Assembly: GCF_019456655.1 (NCBI RefSeq)
Contig: NZ_CP080332.1
Span: forward strand, 1,736,001-1,800,000
DNA: 64,000 bases
Direction: 5' to 3'
DNA from: Mycolicibacterium diernhoferi
Lineage (GTDB): Bacteria; Actinomycetota; Actinomycetes; Mycobacteriales; Mycobacteriaceae
Positions 26,557 through 36,230 of the stretch are shown here, piece by piece. The notes beneath the pieces are model-generated. The model worked only from the letters and a program-made list of their open reading frames with translations. It did no database searches and was not told the DNA's origin. Position numbers and translations under genes: made by a program. Each line of letters opens with the position of its first letter. Position 1 is the first letter of the stretch.

Positions 26557-27924
26557 CTAACTCGTGCCGGCACACGTCGGCACGTCTCGGGCGGAGGCGG
26601 CCCGCCGCCGGGTGAACATCGCGGCCTGGTATGCCCGGGCGGCCTCGCGCCCGAGATCGCGGCGCAGCGTCCGCCACAGTTCCCGGTTCTGCACCCGAGG
26701 GTCACGCGCGGCGGTGGCCACCCAGTGCAACAGGCGCGCCGGGGTGAACACCCGGGTCGGCTCGCGGCGCCGGCTGAACACGTCGAGCAACTCGGTGGCC
26801 CGGGCCGGATCGTCGGCGAACCAGCGGTAGGCGGTGTATTCGATCGGGGAGATGGTCTCGGCCAGGCCTAACCCGTTGGCCCACTGGTACATCGGCAGAC
26901 ACTGGGCGTCACGGTCGGCTTCCCAGCCGGCCAGTGCCGCGTCGAGTGCGGCGGGATCGTCGAGATGTGGTGCGGCCGCCTCGCCGAGCAGCCGGCCGAA
27001 CCGCAGGGCATCCCGGATGCCCTGGGCGGTCACCGGGTCCTTGAAGTGCCCGGCGTCCCCGGCCAGTGCCCAGCCCGGGCCGTGGGAATGCCGGAAGTAG
27101 GACGGGTGGGAGACCGAGGTGTACACCCGGCTCTGCCGGGTGCAACCGGTGAGGCGTTCGGCGAACGCGGGCACGCGGTCGATGGCCGCGGCGAAGGCGG
27201 CCTCGGCGTCGGCCCGGAACTCCTCGGCGCGGCCGACGGGCGGCATCAGCAGCGCGACGACTTGTCCACCGTCACAGGGGAATACCGTCACCAGGTCGTC
27301 GCCCTCGCGCCACTGCATGGCGAGGCTGCGGCGGGCGTCCGGGGCGTCGAGGTAGTAGGCGTACGCCATCATCCGCCGGTTCTCGCAGCGGTGGTGCTCA
27401 CGGGCCTCGACCAGGCGGGCAACCGTGGAGCGCCGACCGTCGGCACCGATCACAAGTTTGGCGGTGATGCTGGTCTGCTCACCCTGTCGGTTGCGCAGCG
27501 CAACGCCGCTGACCCGGCCGGCCCCATCGCGCAGCAGGCTGGTCACCCGGGTGTGTTCCCGCACGTCCGCGCCGGCCTCGCGGGCCGTTTGGACCAGCGC
27601 GAGGTCCAGTCCGGGACGGCGGACGCAAGACCCGTGATCCAAGCCCTCATACGGGCTGTAGCGCCCGATCACGTCAACCCCGGGGGAGCCCAACCCGCCG
27701 TGGCTGTGCAGCGGTGGGGCCAGGTCGAGTACCCGCTCGCGGGCGCCCAACCGCTCCAGCTCGGCCCAGTGGTGGGGGAAGAACAGGTGGGTGGACAACG
27801 TGTCGGACGGGAACGCGGCGCTGTCGACCGCGACGACGGCGCGGCCGCGGCGCGCCAGGGCGATCGCGGCCGCCGATCCGGCGCACCGACTGCCCACGAT
27901 GATCACTTCGGTTTCTTCGGTCAT
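26557..27924 (-). CDS. FAD-dependent monooxygenase / geranylgeranyl-reductase-like oxidoreductase
   Basis: A 455-residue flavoprotein. The N terminus EVIIVGSRCAGSAAAIALARRG is a Rossmann FAD-binding fold with a slightly altered GxGxxG (GSRCAG). The family motifs VIGADGRRSTVARL (DG motif) and WALAGDAGHFKDPVTAQGI (GD motif) follow at the expected distances. These define the PHBH/geranylgeranyl-reductase-like group, which hydroxylates or reduces small organic molecules. The substrate is unknown. It is transcribed divergently from a TetR gene with 79 bases between the starts, so that TetR is the likely regulator. Confidence 0.85.
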   Translation of the reverse strand: MTEETEVIIVGSRCAGSAAAIALARRGRAVVAVDSAAFPSDTLSTHLFFPHHWAELERLGARERVLDLAPPLHSHGGLGSPGVDVIGRYSPYEGLDHGSCVRRPGLDLALVQTAREAGADVREHTRVTSLLRDGAGRVSGVALRNRQGEQTSITAKLVIGADGRRSTVARLVEAREHHRCENRRMMAYAYYLDAPDARRSLAMQWREGDDLVTVFPCDGGQVVALLMPPVGRAEEFRADAEAAFAAAIDRVPAFAERLTGCTRQSRVYTSVSHPSYFRHSHGPGWALAGDAGHFKDPVTAQGIRDALRFGRLLGEAAAPHLDDPAALDAALAGWEADRDAQCLPMYQWANGLGLAETISPIEYTAYRWFADDPARATELLDVFSRRREPTRVFTPARLLHWVATAARDPRVQNRELWRTLRRDLGREAARAYQAAMFTRRRAASARDVPTCAGTS

Positions 27925-28003
27925 AGATGGATCGTTGCAGATCGAAACGGTTTGAGAAGACGATTCAAAAAATGAACGGACTTCTATCGTCTATGCTGGC
28001 GCG

Positions 28004-28693
28004 ATGTCGACCCAAGCCGCGCGCGCGGACCGTCGGCGGGCCCGGACCCGTGGTCAGATCCTGGACGCCGCCGAAGTCGTCTTCAGCCGGCACGGTTTCG
28101 ACGGTGCCCGCATCGAAGTCATCGCCGAGGACGCCGACGTGTCCGTCGGCACCATCTACACCCACTTCGACGGCAAGCGCGGGGTGTATCTGCACCTGGT
28201 GGACCGGGCGCTGGAGCTCTTCGGCGAATACATGGCCCGCGCCGAAGACCCGGCGCTGAGCCCCCTGCAGCGGGTGCTGGCCGGCGGCGATGCCTACCTG
28301 CGTTTTCATCTCGACCACCCGGGGGCCTTCCAGTTCCTGGCCTACCGCAGCCCGGGCTCGGTGCCGTTGTCGGCGGACGCGGACGTCGAGGCCCGCATCC
28401 GGGATCGGGTGGGAGTCCTGTTGGAGCGGTTCGCCGCCCAGATCGACGAGGCCATCGCCGCGGGGGAGGCCCGCCCGGTGGATTCGAGTCGGTTGACCCG
28501 CTACCTGTGGGGCGCGTGGAACGGGGTGATCGCACTCGGCCTGCAGCCCGACGGCCTGCGGATCTCCGATGAGGAGATCGCCGAGACCCTGGAGCTGGCC
28601 CGCTGGTTGCTGCGCGAGGGGCTCGCCGGATCGGCGCTGCGCGACGCGAACGGTGAAGTGGGGGAGCGGGTCCCGCTACCGCGGATCGGGTGA
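28004..28693 (+). CDS. TetR-family transcriptional regulator
   Basis: A 229-residue repressor. The N-terminal domain has RRARTRGQILDAAEVVFSRH and the helix-turn-helix EVIAEDADVSVGTIYTHFDGK (about residues 38-58). The rest is a helical ligand-binding and dimerisation domain. It is divergent from the FAD monooxygenase and probably controls it and itself. A TATGCT box at 27992, about 7 bases before the ATG, suggests a leaderless or nearly leaderless transcript. In the gap AGACGAT (27958) and ATCGTCT (27986) form an inverted repeat with a wide spacer, a weak operator candidate. Confidence 0.88.
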   Translation: MSTQAARADRRRARTRGQILDAAEVVFSRHGFDGARIEVIAEDADVSVGTIYTHFDGKRGVYLHLVDRALELFGEYMARAEDPALSPLQRVLAGGDAYLRFHLDHPGAFQFLAYRSPGSVPLSADADVEARIRDRVGVLLERFAAQIDEAIAAGEARPVDSSRLTRYLWGAWNGVIALGLQPDGLRISDEEIAETLELARWLLREGLAGSALRDANGEVGERVPLPRIG

Positions 28694-28701
28694 GAGCAGG
28701 T

Positions 28702-29655
28702 TCATCCCCGAACGCCGGCGCCATCGTCGTACCGGATCGCCCACGAGGAAACCGTGTCCTGTGCCGGCGCGAGCCAGCGCAGACCGTCCCCGGTGTTGAG
28801 CGCGTTGGCCGGAGCGGTCATCGGTTCCAGGGCCACGGCGGTCACGAGTTCTCCGGCACGGGGGAATTCTCGGGTGATGAACACGTGGACGAAGCCGAAA
28901 CCTGCGTCGGCCCAGAGCGAGACGGTGCGGCCGTCCGGGGCGCGCAGGCTGTGCACGCTCCCGCCGCCTGTCGGGCACAGGTCGGTCCAGGTGTCATCGA
29001 GGTTCAGGTCGGCGACGAGTCGTCCACCACGCAGATCCCAATCGGTACCCGGCACGGTGCGCAGGCCGATCGGGATGAGGCGGTGGTCGGTGTCGATGTG
29101 CTGCAGGGCATTCACGGTGAGCCGCAGGGAATCACCCGGCACACCGCCGATGGTCGGAAACGGATGTGCGCCGATGGCCACCGGGGCACGCGTCGACCCG
29201 ATGTTGCGCACGGTGTGCGTCACCGCCAGGCCGTCGGGCGTCAGCCGGTAGCAGACCTCGGTGTCGAGATGGAACGGATAGCCGGGCCGCGGCATCACCT
29301 GCGCCCCGAGCGTGATCGACGATCCGGACCGTGCCACCACCCGGTACGGGACATCGCACAGCAGACCGTGTAATGCGTTGCCGCGCAACCGATCGTTGAC
29401 CTCCAGCTGGTGGGTGCACCCCTCATGCACCCACCGGCCATCGCGAACCCGATTCGGCCACGGCACCAGCACCGCACCGCAGAAGAAGGGCGGGACATGG
29501 TGCTCGTCGAAGGTGTGGGTGATCGCCACGCCGTCGACGCAGAGTTGCCGGATCGCGGCGCCCACCTCGGTGATGACCGCGTGCACCGATCGTGCGCCCG
29601 CCCGCAGGGCGAGCTCGTACTGCGATCCCAGCAGACTCTCCACGCGGTCAGTCAC
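28702..29655 (-). CDS. Aldose 1-epimerase (mutarotase)-like protein, gal operon
   Basis: A 317-residue beta-sandwich enzyme that should interconvert alpha- and beta-galactose before phosphorylation by Gal[12 protein letters not shown] with the conserved Asn-Arg, GNALHGLL with the catalytic-type His, and AIGAHPFP with a second conserved His match the GalM/YihR group. A late conserved acid ([19 protein letters not shown]) fits the catalytic Glu. GTG at 29655 overlaps the end of galK by 8 bases and has GCGAGG 5 bases upstream; the ATG at 29673 is an alternative start. It is the last gene of the leftward sugar operon and its end nearly touches the end of the TetR gene. Confidence 0.85.
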   Translation of the reverse strand: MTDRVESLLGSQYELALRAGARSVHAVITEVGAAIRQLCVDGVAITHTFDEHHVPPFFCGAVLVPWPNRVRDGRWVHEGCTHQLEVNDRLRGNALHGLLCDVPYRVVARSGSSITLGAQVMPRPGYPFHLDTEVCYRLTPDGLAVTHTVRNIGSTRAPVAIGAHPFPTIGGVPGDSLRLTVNALQHIDTDHRLIPIGLRTVPGTDWDLRGGRLVADLNLDDTWTDLCPTGGGSVHSLRAPDGRTVSLWADAGFGFVHVFITREFPRAGELVTAVALEPMTAPANALNTGDGLRWLAPAQDTVSSWAIRYDDGAGVRG

Positions 29656-30742
29656 CGGCACCTCGCCCGGCATGGGTCACCGCGATGGTGGGTTCGCGGC
29701 GACCGCAGCGGCGCATCGACGCGCGCACCGCGTCGCCGACGGCCCCCACCCGGGAGGCCTGCACCAGTGCGATCACACAGCCACCGAAGCCGCCGCCGGT
29801 CATCCGTGCCCCCAGCGCGCCTGCGTGGACGGCGGTTTCGGCGATCAGGTCGATGTGATCTGTGGTGATCTGGAAGTCGTCGCGCATCGATTGCTGCGAT
29901 GCCGTCAGCAGTTGCCCGACTGCGGCGAAGTCGGCCGCGCCCAGCGCCGCGGCGGCGTCGAGCACGCGCTGATTCTCGCTGAGGACGTGTCTGGCGCGGC
30001 GGGCGTCGACGCTGTTCGTCAGGGCCGTCAGGGCCTGCGGCCCCGGCAGATCGCGCAGGGAGGGTACGCCCAGCGCGGCCGCGGCGCGTTCACAGGAGGC
30101 ACGGCGGTCCGCGTACTCGCCACCGGCATGCCGGTGTGCCGCACGGGAATCGATGAGCAGTAGCGCCACCCCGGCGGCCCCCGGGTCGAAGGGCACCGAG
30201 TCGACGGTGAGGTCACGGAAGTCGATCAGTTGGGCGCGTCGGCGCTGCGCGAACAGAATCGCCAATTGATCCAGCAAGCCCGTCGGCGCCCCGACGTAGG
30301 TGTTCTCGGCTCGCTGCGCGATACGGGCCTGCCCGACACGATCCAGCTCCGTCCCGGTCGCCGACAGGATCGCCCCGAGCACCGCACACCCCAGTGCCGC
30401 CGACGATGCCAGCCCGGATCCGGTCTCGACGCCGCCGCTGACTGCCATCGCGCCGCCGGGTACCCGGTGACCGGCCTCCCGCAGGGCCCACACCACACCG
30501 GCCACGTAGGCGGCCCAACCGTCGACATCCCCGGGAACGGTGTCCAGCGCAATCCGGACGGGTTCGTCCTCCCGGTCGCTGCGTACCACCAGGGCGGTGC
30601 TGTCGTCGGGTCGATAGGCCACCGTCGTTCGTTCGGGTAGTGCGATGGGCAGGGCGAAACCCGCGTTGTAGTCGGTGTGTTCGCCGATCAGGTTGATCCG
30701 GCCCGGAGCACTGTAGATGACGACGTGTCCTGCTGAGGGCAT
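29648..30742 (-). CDS. galK: Galactokinase
   Basis: GalK phosphorylates alpha-D-galactose at C1 with ATP, the first committed Leloir step. The 364-residue GHMP kinase carries the galactokinase signature [19 protein letters not shown] near the N terminus, the ATP loop [11 protein letters not shown], and the third GHMP motif [12 protein letters not shown]. The length is slightly below the 380-390 of enteric enzymes but complete. It lies two bases after the galT stop and overlaps galM, so the three are co-translated. The catalytic Asp should be in [10 protein letters not shown]. Confidence 0.95.
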   Translation of the reverse strand: MPSAGHVVIYSAPGRINLIGEHTDYNAGFALPIALPERTTVAYRPDDSTALVVRSDREDEPVRIALDTVPGDVDGWAAYVAGVVWALREAGHRVPGGAMAVSGGVETGSGLASSAALGCAVLGAILSATGTELDRVGQARIAQRAENTYVGAPTGLLDQLAILFAQRRRAQLIDFRDLTVDSVPFDPGAAGVALLLIDSRAAHRHAGGEYADRRASCERAAAALGVPSLRDLPGPQALTALTNSVDARRARHVLSENQRVLDAAAALGAADFAAVGQLLTASQQSMRDDFQITTDHIDLIAETAVHAGALGARMTGGGFGGCVIALVQASRVGAVGDAVRASMRRCGRREPTIAVTHAGRGAGD

Positions 30743-30744
30743 GA

Positions 30745-31827
30745 TCAGAGTTCCCGGAGTCGCTGGGCGACGGCCTCGGGTGTGGTGTCGTTGATGAACG
30801 CTCCCATCACCGACTCCGAACTCGCCAGGTACTTCAGTTTGGTGGCGCTGCGTCGTGTCGAGAGCAACTCGACATGGAAGTACCCCTCACGTTGTGCGTC
30901 GTCATCGGAGTACTGGTGCAGCGCCGCCATGTAGGGCAGGGGGGCGTCGTACAACCGGTCGAAGCGACCGAGCACGTCGCGATAGATCCGCGCGAAGCTG
31001 TCGATCTCGGCGTCGTCGAGGTCGGTCAGGTTGCGCACGAACCGGTGGGGGTAGATGTGCACCTCGACCGGCCACCGTGCCGCGAAGGGTACGAAGGCGG
31101 TGAAAGCGTCGTTGGCGGTGACGACCCTTGTGCCGTCGCGGATTTCGTCGGCCAGGATCCGGGCGAAAAGATTGGTGCCGTGGTCGGCTCGGTGGGCGGT
31201 GGCGCGCCGTAGCATCGCCGCGGTGCGCGGTGTCAGATACGGATAACCGTAGATCTGGCCATGCGGGTGGGTCAGTGTCACGCCGATCTCCTCGCCGCGG
31301 TTCTCGAAGCAGAAGACCTGTTCGATGCCCGGCCGCGTCATCAACTCTGCGGTGCGGTGCTGCCACGTGCGCACCACCAGCCCGGCATGGGCTTCATCGA
31401 GGCCGGCGAAGCTGCCGGTGTGGTCGCTTGAGAAGGCGATGACCTCGCAGCGTCCGTACCCCGGGGCGGCCGGGAATCCATCCGTCCCGTCGGGCAGCCC
31501 ATCGGCACCGTCGGCGACCAGGCTGGGAAATCGGTTCTCGAACACCACGACGTCGTAGTCGGACGCGGGAACCTCGCTGGTCAATCCGGAAGGCCCTGGG
31601 CACAGCGGGCATCGGTCGGGCGCGGGGTGATAGGTGCGGTCCTGGCGCAGCGCCGCCACGATCACCCACTCACCGGTACGAGGGTCCCGCCGTAGTTGTG
31701 TCGCGCCCGCGGTTCGGGTGGGCAACGGGCGGCGGTCGGGGACCGGTGCCGGGGTGCGCCCGGGCAGGGAGAAGAACAGTAGTTCGCGGCCGTCGGCCAG
31801 CGGCCGGCGCAGCGGTGCGATCCTCAT
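30745..31827 (-). CDS. galT: Galactose-1-phosphate uridylyltransferase
   Basis: GalT exchanges UMP between UDP-glucose and galactose-1-phosphate. The 360-residue HIT-superfamily enzyme shows an N-terminal zinc-type CPLCPG, the strand [10 protein letters not shown] and the active-site [11 protein letters not shown], where the second His of HxHxQ is the nucleophile. A later [11 protein letters not shown] supplies other conserved His residues. The gene is intact here, whereas M. tuberculosis H37Rv is annotated with galT split in two. Its start overlaps the stop of the small DUF3263-like gene by 4 bases. No galE is in the window, so UDP-galactose 4-epimerase must be encoded elsewhere. Confidence 0.95.
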   Translation of the reverse strand: MRIAPLRRPLADGRELLFFSLPGRTPAPVPDRRPLPTRTAGATQLRRDPRTGEWVIVAALRQDRTYHPAPDRCPLCPGPSGLTSEVPASDYDVVVFENRFPSLVADGADGLPDGTDGFPAAPGYGRCEVIAFSSDHTGSFAGLDEAHAGLVVRTWQHRTAELMTRPGIEQVFCFENRGEEIGVTLTHPHGQIYGYPYLTPRTAAMLRRATAHRADHGTNLFARILADEIRDGTRVVTANDAFTAFVPFAARWPVEVHIYPHRFVRNLTDLDDAEIDSFARIYRDVLGRFDRLYDAPLPYMAALHQYSDDDAQREGYFHVELLSTRRSATKLKYLASSESVMGAFINDTTPEAVAQRLREL

Positions 31828-32075
31828 GCTCCGATCGTCCGGGCGCGTACGCGCTTCGCGTCGGCGGTCCTGGCCCGCGGCGGTGTCACCCGCAGCCAGG
31901 GCCGGGCCAGTTCCTGCTCGCGCCGGCGCTTCTCGGCGGCGATGATGTGCTCGACCCGCGTGGTGAGTTGCCCCGGCGTCAGCCCGAACTCCTGGAGAAG
32001 TTCGGCTGCGGGCGGACCTCCGTACGGCGACCAGCTGCGGACGTAATCGAGAATCTCGCGGTCGTACCGGTCCAT
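31824..32075 (-). CDS. Small DUF3263-like protein inside the sugar operon
   Basis: An 83-residue protein, MDRYDREILDYVRSWSPYGG..., resembling actinobacterial DUF3263 proteins, which start with a similar DREILDFE-type helix. The middle (PPAAELLQEFGLTPGQLTTRVEHII) has the spacing of a helix-turn-helix, and the tail is very basic (KRRREQELARPWLRV...AKRVRARTIG). That suggests nucleic-acid binding, but this is inference. It lies between the importer permease (4 bases) and galT (4-base overlap), so it must be made with the operon proteins. It might be a small regulator or a bystander. Confidence 0.65.
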   Translation of the reverse strand: MDRYDREILDYVRSWSPYGGPPAAELLQEFGLTPGQLTTRVEHIIAAEKRRREQELARPWLRVTPPRARTADAKRVRARTIGA

Positions 32076-32079
32076 TTCG

Positions 32080-33309
32080 TTACGCTCCGCTCTTCTTCTT
32101 GTTGTAGACGTCGAAGCCGACCGCGGCCAGGAGCACCAACCCCTTGATCACCTGCTGGACATCGCTGCCGATGCCGACCAGCGACATGCCGTTGTTCAGG
32201 ACACCCAGCACGAAACCACCGATGATGGCGCCGAATACGGTGCCCACGCCGCCGTTGGCGGAGGCTCCGCCGATGAAGGCCGCCGCGATCGCCTCCAGTT
32301 CCATCCCGATGCCCGCCTGCGGGGTGGCCGAGTTGAGTCGCGCGGCGAACAGCAGACCGGCCAGGGCGGACAGCAGACCCATGTTGACGAAGACCAGGAA
32401 TGTCACGCGCTTGGTCTTCACCCCGGACAACCGGGCGGCGGCGACGTTGCCGCCGACCGCGTACACCTGCCTTCCGAAGACGCTGCTGCGCATCAGGAAG
32501 GCGTAGACCACGAACGCCACCGCAAGGATGATGCCGACCACCGGCACGCCGCGGTAGCTGGCCAGCAGCAGGGTGAAGGCCGCCAATGCGGCGACGGTGG
32601 CCGCACATTTGAAGATGAACCACTGCAGCGGCAACACCTCGAAGCCGTACCGGGTCTGAGCGTTTCGCTGGCGGACCTGCTGGCACACCGCGGCGAGCAT
32701 CACCAGCGCGCCGAGAATCAGGGTGGGCCAGTGGTAGAGGGCGTTGCCTCCCACCTCCGGCAGGAACCCGCTGCTGACCTGGCTGAAACTGCGCGGGAAC
32801 GGCGCGATCGACTGGCCTTCGAGCAGATACTGGGTGGCCCCGCGGAACACCAGCATGCCGGCCAGGGTGACGATGAACGACGGAATGCCGACGTAGGCGA
32901 TCCAGAATCCCTGCCAGGCCCCGATCAGCGCGCCCAGCAGCAGACACAGCGAGACCGCCACGGGCCAGGGCATGTCCTGTCGGATCATCAACACCGCAGA
33001 CATGGCTCCGATGAACCCGGCGATGGAGCCCACCGACAGATCGATGTGCCCGGAGATGATGACGATCACCATCCCGATCGCCAGGATCAGGATGTACCCG
33101 TTCTGCTGGACGATATTGGTGACGTTGAGAGGCTTCAGCAGGATGCCGCTGGTCCAGATCTGGAACAGGATGACGATCAGGATCAGCGCGACGACCATGC
33201 CGTACTGGCGGAAGTTGCCGCGGATCGCGGTCAGCAGTCGGGTGGCCCCTGATTCCGGCGGCGGCGCAGGCGTGTTCGATGCCGCGTCCACCGTGGAACT
33301 GGTGGTCAT
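32080..33309 (-). CDS. Sugar ABC transporter permease, MmsB/GguB/XylH type
   Basis: A 409-residue permease of the carbohydrate-uptake-2 (CUT2) class. It has about ten to eleven helices, with the family patterns [21 protein letters not shown], a periplasmic loop, [25 protein letters not shown], and [21 protein letters not shown]. The length of about 400 residues is that of the multiple-monosaccharide type (MmsB/GguB), which works with a ChvE-like binding protein. Its start overlaps the ATPase stop by 4 bases. The whole set should import galactose, arabinose, xylose or a related aldose. Confidence 0.92.
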   Translation of the reverse strand: MTTSSTVDAASNTPAPPPESGATRLLTAIRGNFRQYGMVVALILIVILFQIWTSGILLKPLNVTNIVQQNGYILILAIGMVIVIISGHIDLSVGSIAGFIGAMSAVLMIRQDMPWPVAVSLCLLLGALIGAWQGFWIAYVGIPSFIVTLAGMLVFRGATQYLLEGQSIAPFPRSFSQVSSGFLPEVGGNALYHWPTLILGALVMLAAVCQQVRQRNAQTRYGFEVLPLQWFIFKCAATVAALAAFTLLLASYRGVPVVGIILAVAFVVYAFLMRSSVFGRQVYAVGGNVAAARLSGVKTKRVTFLVFVNMGLLSALAGLLFAARLNSATPQAGIGMELEAIAAAFIGGASANGGVGTVFGAIIGGFVLGVLNNGMSLVGIGSDVQQVIKGLVLLAAVGFDVYNKKKSGA

Positions 33310-34850
33310 GTGTTCGGTCCCTTCATCATGTGGTGCATCAGTGTTTCCTGTGAGGCATCGGCACGGGCCACCTCGCCGGTGAGCCGCCCCTCGTTGAGGG
33401 TGTAGATGCGGTCACACAGGCCGATCAGCTCGGGCAGTTCGGACGAGATGACGATGATGGACTTACCCTGGGAAGCAAGGGAATTGATGATCGTGTAGAT
33501 CTCGTACTTGGCGCCGACATCGATACCGCGGGTGGGCTCGTCGAGAATGAGCACATCGGGGTCGGCGAAGATCCACTTGCTGAGCACGACCTTCTGCTGG
33601 TTGCCGCCGGACAGATTCCCGGTCGTCGCCCGCACCGACGGGGCTTTGATGTGCATGTCCTTGCGGAACCGCTCGGCGACGACGGTCTCCTCGTGCTCGT
33701 TGATGACGGTCGCCCTGCTGACCTTGGGCAGCGATGCGAGCGTCACGCTGCGCGCGATGTCGTCCATCAGATTGAGCCCGTAGTGCTTGCGGTCCTCGGT
33801 CGCATAGGCGATACCGTGGCCGATCGCCTCGGGGACCGTCCGGGTGTGAATCTCGATGCCATCCTTGAAGACCGACCCGGCGCCCTTCTTTCCGTAGCTG
33901 CGGCCGAAGACGCTCATGGCGAGTTCCGTGCGGCCGGCGCCCATCAGGCCGGCCAGGCCCACCACCTCGCCGCGGCGCACGTTGATCGATATGCGGTCGA
34001 CGACCTTGCGCTGTTGATCCAGCGGATGGAACACGGTCCAGTCCTCGATCGCCAAGGTGACATCACCGATCGGGTGCGTGCCGCGCGGGGGGAACCGGTC
34101 GCTCATATCGCGCCCGACCATGCCGCGGATGATGTGTTCCTCGGTGAGTCCGGGCTCGACGAGCCGGGTCTCGATGGTCTGTCCGTCGCGCAGGATGGTG
34201 ATGCGGTCGGCCACCCGCATCACTTCATTGAGTTTGTGCGAGATGATGATGCAGGCCAGGCCCTGGGCCGCGAGACCCACGATGAGGTCGAGCAGGTGCC
34301 GGCTGTCCTCGTCGTTGAGCGCCGCGGTCGGCTCGTCGAGGATGAGTAACTTCACCTTCTTCGACAGGGCTTTCGCGATCTCGACGAGCTGTTGCTTCCC
34401 GACGCCGATATCGGAGATCCGGGTCTGCGGGTTCTCTCCCAGACCCACCCGGTCGAGCAGCGTCTGGGCGTGGGTCATCGTTTCGTGCCAGTTGATGATT
34501 CCGCCGGCGGCGTGTTCGTTACCGAGGAAGATGTTCTCGGCGATGGACAGCACGGGCACCAGCGCAAGTTCCTGATGGATGATCCCGATACCGTGGCGCT
34601 CGCTGCTGCGGATGTCCTTGAACTCGCCGGGCTGACCGTCGAACACGATCTCACCCTGATAGCTGCCGTGCGGGTAGATCCCGCTGAGCACCTTCATCAG
34701 AGTCGATTTCCCGGCGCCGTTCTCGCCGCAGATGGCGTGGATCTCGCCGTGCCGGACAGTGAGATTGACGTCCCGCAGCGCGGTGACATTGCCGAATCGC
34801 TTCGTGATGTCCCGCATTTCGAGCAGCGGCGCCGCCGTCGCGCCTGTCAC
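33306..34850 (-). CDS. Sugar ABC transporter ATPase, MmsA/GguA type (two NBDs)
   Basis: A 514-residue tandem ATPase of CUT2 importers. The first NBD has [16 protein letters not shown], a signature region before [19 protein letters not shown], and the H-loop [10 protein letters not shown]. The second NBD is degenerate at Walker A ([16 protein letters not shown]) but has [15 protein letters not shown] and [16 protein letters not shown]. That asymmetry is normal for the family. It overlaps the binding-protein gene and the permease gene by 4 bases each, so all three are co-translated. Confidence 0.94.
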   Translation of the reverse strand: MTGATAAPLLEMRDITKRFGNVTALRDVNLTVRHGEIHAICGENGAGKSTLMKVLSGIYPHGSYQGEIVFDGQPGEFKDIRSSERHGIGIIHQELALVPVLSIAENIFLGNEHAAGGIINWHETMTHAQTLLDRVGLGENPQTRISDIGVGKQQLVEIAKALSKKVKLLILDEPTAALNDEDSRHLLDLIVGLAAQGLACIIISHKLNEVMRVADRITILRDGQTIETRLVEPGLTEEHIIRGMVGRDMSDRFPPRGTHPIGDVTLAIEDWTVFHPLDQQRKVVDRISINVRRGEVVGLAGLMGAGRTELAMSVFGRSYGKKGAGSVFKDGIEIHTRTVPEAIGHGIAYATEDRKHYGLNLMDDIARSVTLASLPKVSRATVINEHEETVVAERFRKDMHIKAPSVRATTGNLSGGNQQKVVLSKWIFADPDVLILDEPTRGIDVGAKYEIYTIINSLASQGKSIIVISSELPELIGLCDRIYTLNEGRLTGEVARADASQETLMHHMMKGPNT

Positions 34851-35947
34851 GCGAGCTGCGCCGGGGTGTAGTAGCCGGAGCCGACGAGCACCGTTTCATA
34901 GTTGCCGCGGTCCACACTGACGGGATTGAGCAGGAAGGACGGGACCACCTTCACCCCGTTGTCGTAGGTGGTGGTGTCGTTGACCTCCGGTGTCGCGCCG
35001 GTCATCAGCGAATCGACCATCTGCACAGCGGCATTCGCCAGTTCCCGGGTGTCCTTGAACACGGTCTGTGTCTGCTCGCCGGCGATGATCGACTTCACCG
35101 AGGCCAGCTCGGCGTCCTGGCCGGTGACGATCGGGAGCGGATTGGTGGGTGTGCCGTAGCCCGCGCTCTTCAGCGCCGAGATGATGCCCAGGGACATGCC
35201 GTCGTAGGGGGAGAGCACGGCGTCGACCCGTTCGCTGGTGTAGGCCCTGCTCAGCAGGTTGTCCATCCGCGACTGGGCCAGCCCACCGTCCCAGCGCAGC
35301 GTCGCCGACTGGCCGAACGAGGTCTGACCGCTCCTGACGACGAGCTTGCCGCTGTCGAGGTAGGGCTGCAGCACACTCAGTGCGCCGTTGAAGAAGAATG
35401 TCGCGTTGTTGTCGTCGGGGGAGCCGGCGAACAGTTCGATGTTGAAGGGGCCCTTGCCATCTGCGACACCGAGCTTGTCCACGATGTAGTCCGCCTGCAG
35501 GACCCCGACCTTGAAGTTGTCGAATGTCGCGTAGTAGTCGACATTCTCGGTACCGCGGATCAGTCGGTCGTAACTGACCACCGGGATGTCCGCATCGGCG
35601 GCGCGCTGCAGGATGTCGGTCAGCGACGAGCTGTCGATCGGAGCGATGACCAGCGCCTTCACCCCCTTGGTGATCATGTTCTCGATCTGGGACACCTGGT
35701 TCTGCACGACGTCATCGCCGTACTGCAGGTCGGTTTGGTACCCGAGATTCTGGAACTGCGCGGCGATGTTGTCGCCGTCGGCGACCCAGCGCTCGGACGA
35801 TTTCGTGGGCATGGCGATACCCACCGTGCCGGTCCGTTCGCCACCGCCGGTCGCGTCCGTCGTGTCCGGGCGGCCGCAGCCGGCGCTGGTCAATGCCGTC
35901 ACCACGGCCAGTGCACCGACCATCCGACCCAAGCTCTTACGCATCAA
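34847..35947 (-). CDS. Sugar-binding lipoprotein, ChvE type
   Basis: A 366-residue substrate-binding protein. The signal peptide ([17 protein letters not shown]) ends at a lipobox-like SAGC with Cys24, so it should be tethered outside the membrane. The mature domain starts [20 protein letters not shown], typical of ChvE/multiple-sugar-binding proteins, and contains [13 protein letters not shown] and [14 protein letters not shown]. ChvE binds galactose, arabinose, glucose and related aldoses, in line with galTKM downstream. It is the first gene of the leftward operon. A LacI-type palindrome (36006-36021) lies 59 bases upstream of the start. Confidence 0.92.
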   Translation of the reverse strand: MMRKSLGRMVGALAVVTALTSAGCGRPDTTDATGGGERTGTVGIAMPTKSSERWVADGDNIAAQFQNLGYQTDLQYGDDVVQNQVSQIENMITKGVKALVIAPIDSSSLTDILQRAADADIPVVSYDRLIRGTENVDYYATFDNFKVGVLQADYIVDKLGVADGKGPFNIELFAGSPDDNNATFFFNGALSVLQPYLDSGKLVVRSGQTSFGQSATLRWDGGLAQSRMDNLLSRAYTSERVDAVLSPYDGMSLGIISALKSAGYGTPTNPLPIVTGQDAELASVKSIIAGEQTQTVFKDTRELANAAVQMVDSLMTGATPEVNDTTTYDNGVKVVPSFLLNPVSVDRGNYETVLVGSGYYTPAQLA

Positions 35948-36005
35948 ATTCCTCCGGATTGTCTTCCGCCCCGAAAACGCGGTCGGAGCGGGGCCGGACC
36001 ACGGG

Positions 36006-36021
36006 ATGTGAGCGCTAACAT
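36006..36021. promoter_or_regulatory. LacI-family operator, leftward (gal/ChvE) operon
   Basis: ATGTGAGCGCTAACAT is a 16-bp palindrome with one mismatched pair and the central CG step typical of LacI-family sites. It is 15/16 identical to the site at 36107. On the minus strand it includes TATGTT (36022-36017), a possible -10 of the leftward operon. Confidence 0.8.
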
Positions 36022-36092
36022 AAGAAAGTGTGTGACGGTGCTCACGGCTTTGTCAAGACCCGCGGACCGTCTCGGTGAGCGCTCGGAAATGA

Positions 36093-36122
36093 TTGACATC
36101 CGCCAGATGTGAGCGTTAACAT
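36093..36122 (+). promoter_or_regulatory. Promoter and LacI-family operator of the rightward (ara) operon
   Basis: TTGACA (36093-36098) and TAACAT (36117-36122) are 18 bases apart, a strong SigA-type promoter. The -10 lies inside the palindrome ATGTGAGCGTTAACAT (36107-36122), so a repressor would cover it. The start codon is about 108 bases downstream and has AGGAG just before it. The LacI-family gene in this operon is the obvious candidate to bind here. Confidence 0.82.
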
Positions 36123-36230
36123 TCGGACTGTGTAACGCCGGTCACATCCGACGCGGCTCTGCAGAAACCGCCCCCATATCCGCCGGAGCACGGCCTGATC
36201 TGGGCAGACAGCCACTATCGAGGAGCAAAG

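Noticed and set aside
27958..27992. AGACGAT/ATCGTCT inverted repeat as TetR operator
   Set aside because: The 21-base spacer is too wide for a typical TetR site, so it is mentioned only as a weak candidate.
36051..36056. TTGACA on the minus strand as -35 of the leftward sugar operon
   Set aside because: The nearest -10-like TATGTT (36022-36017) is 28 bases away, too far for a standard promoter; the true -35 remains unclear.
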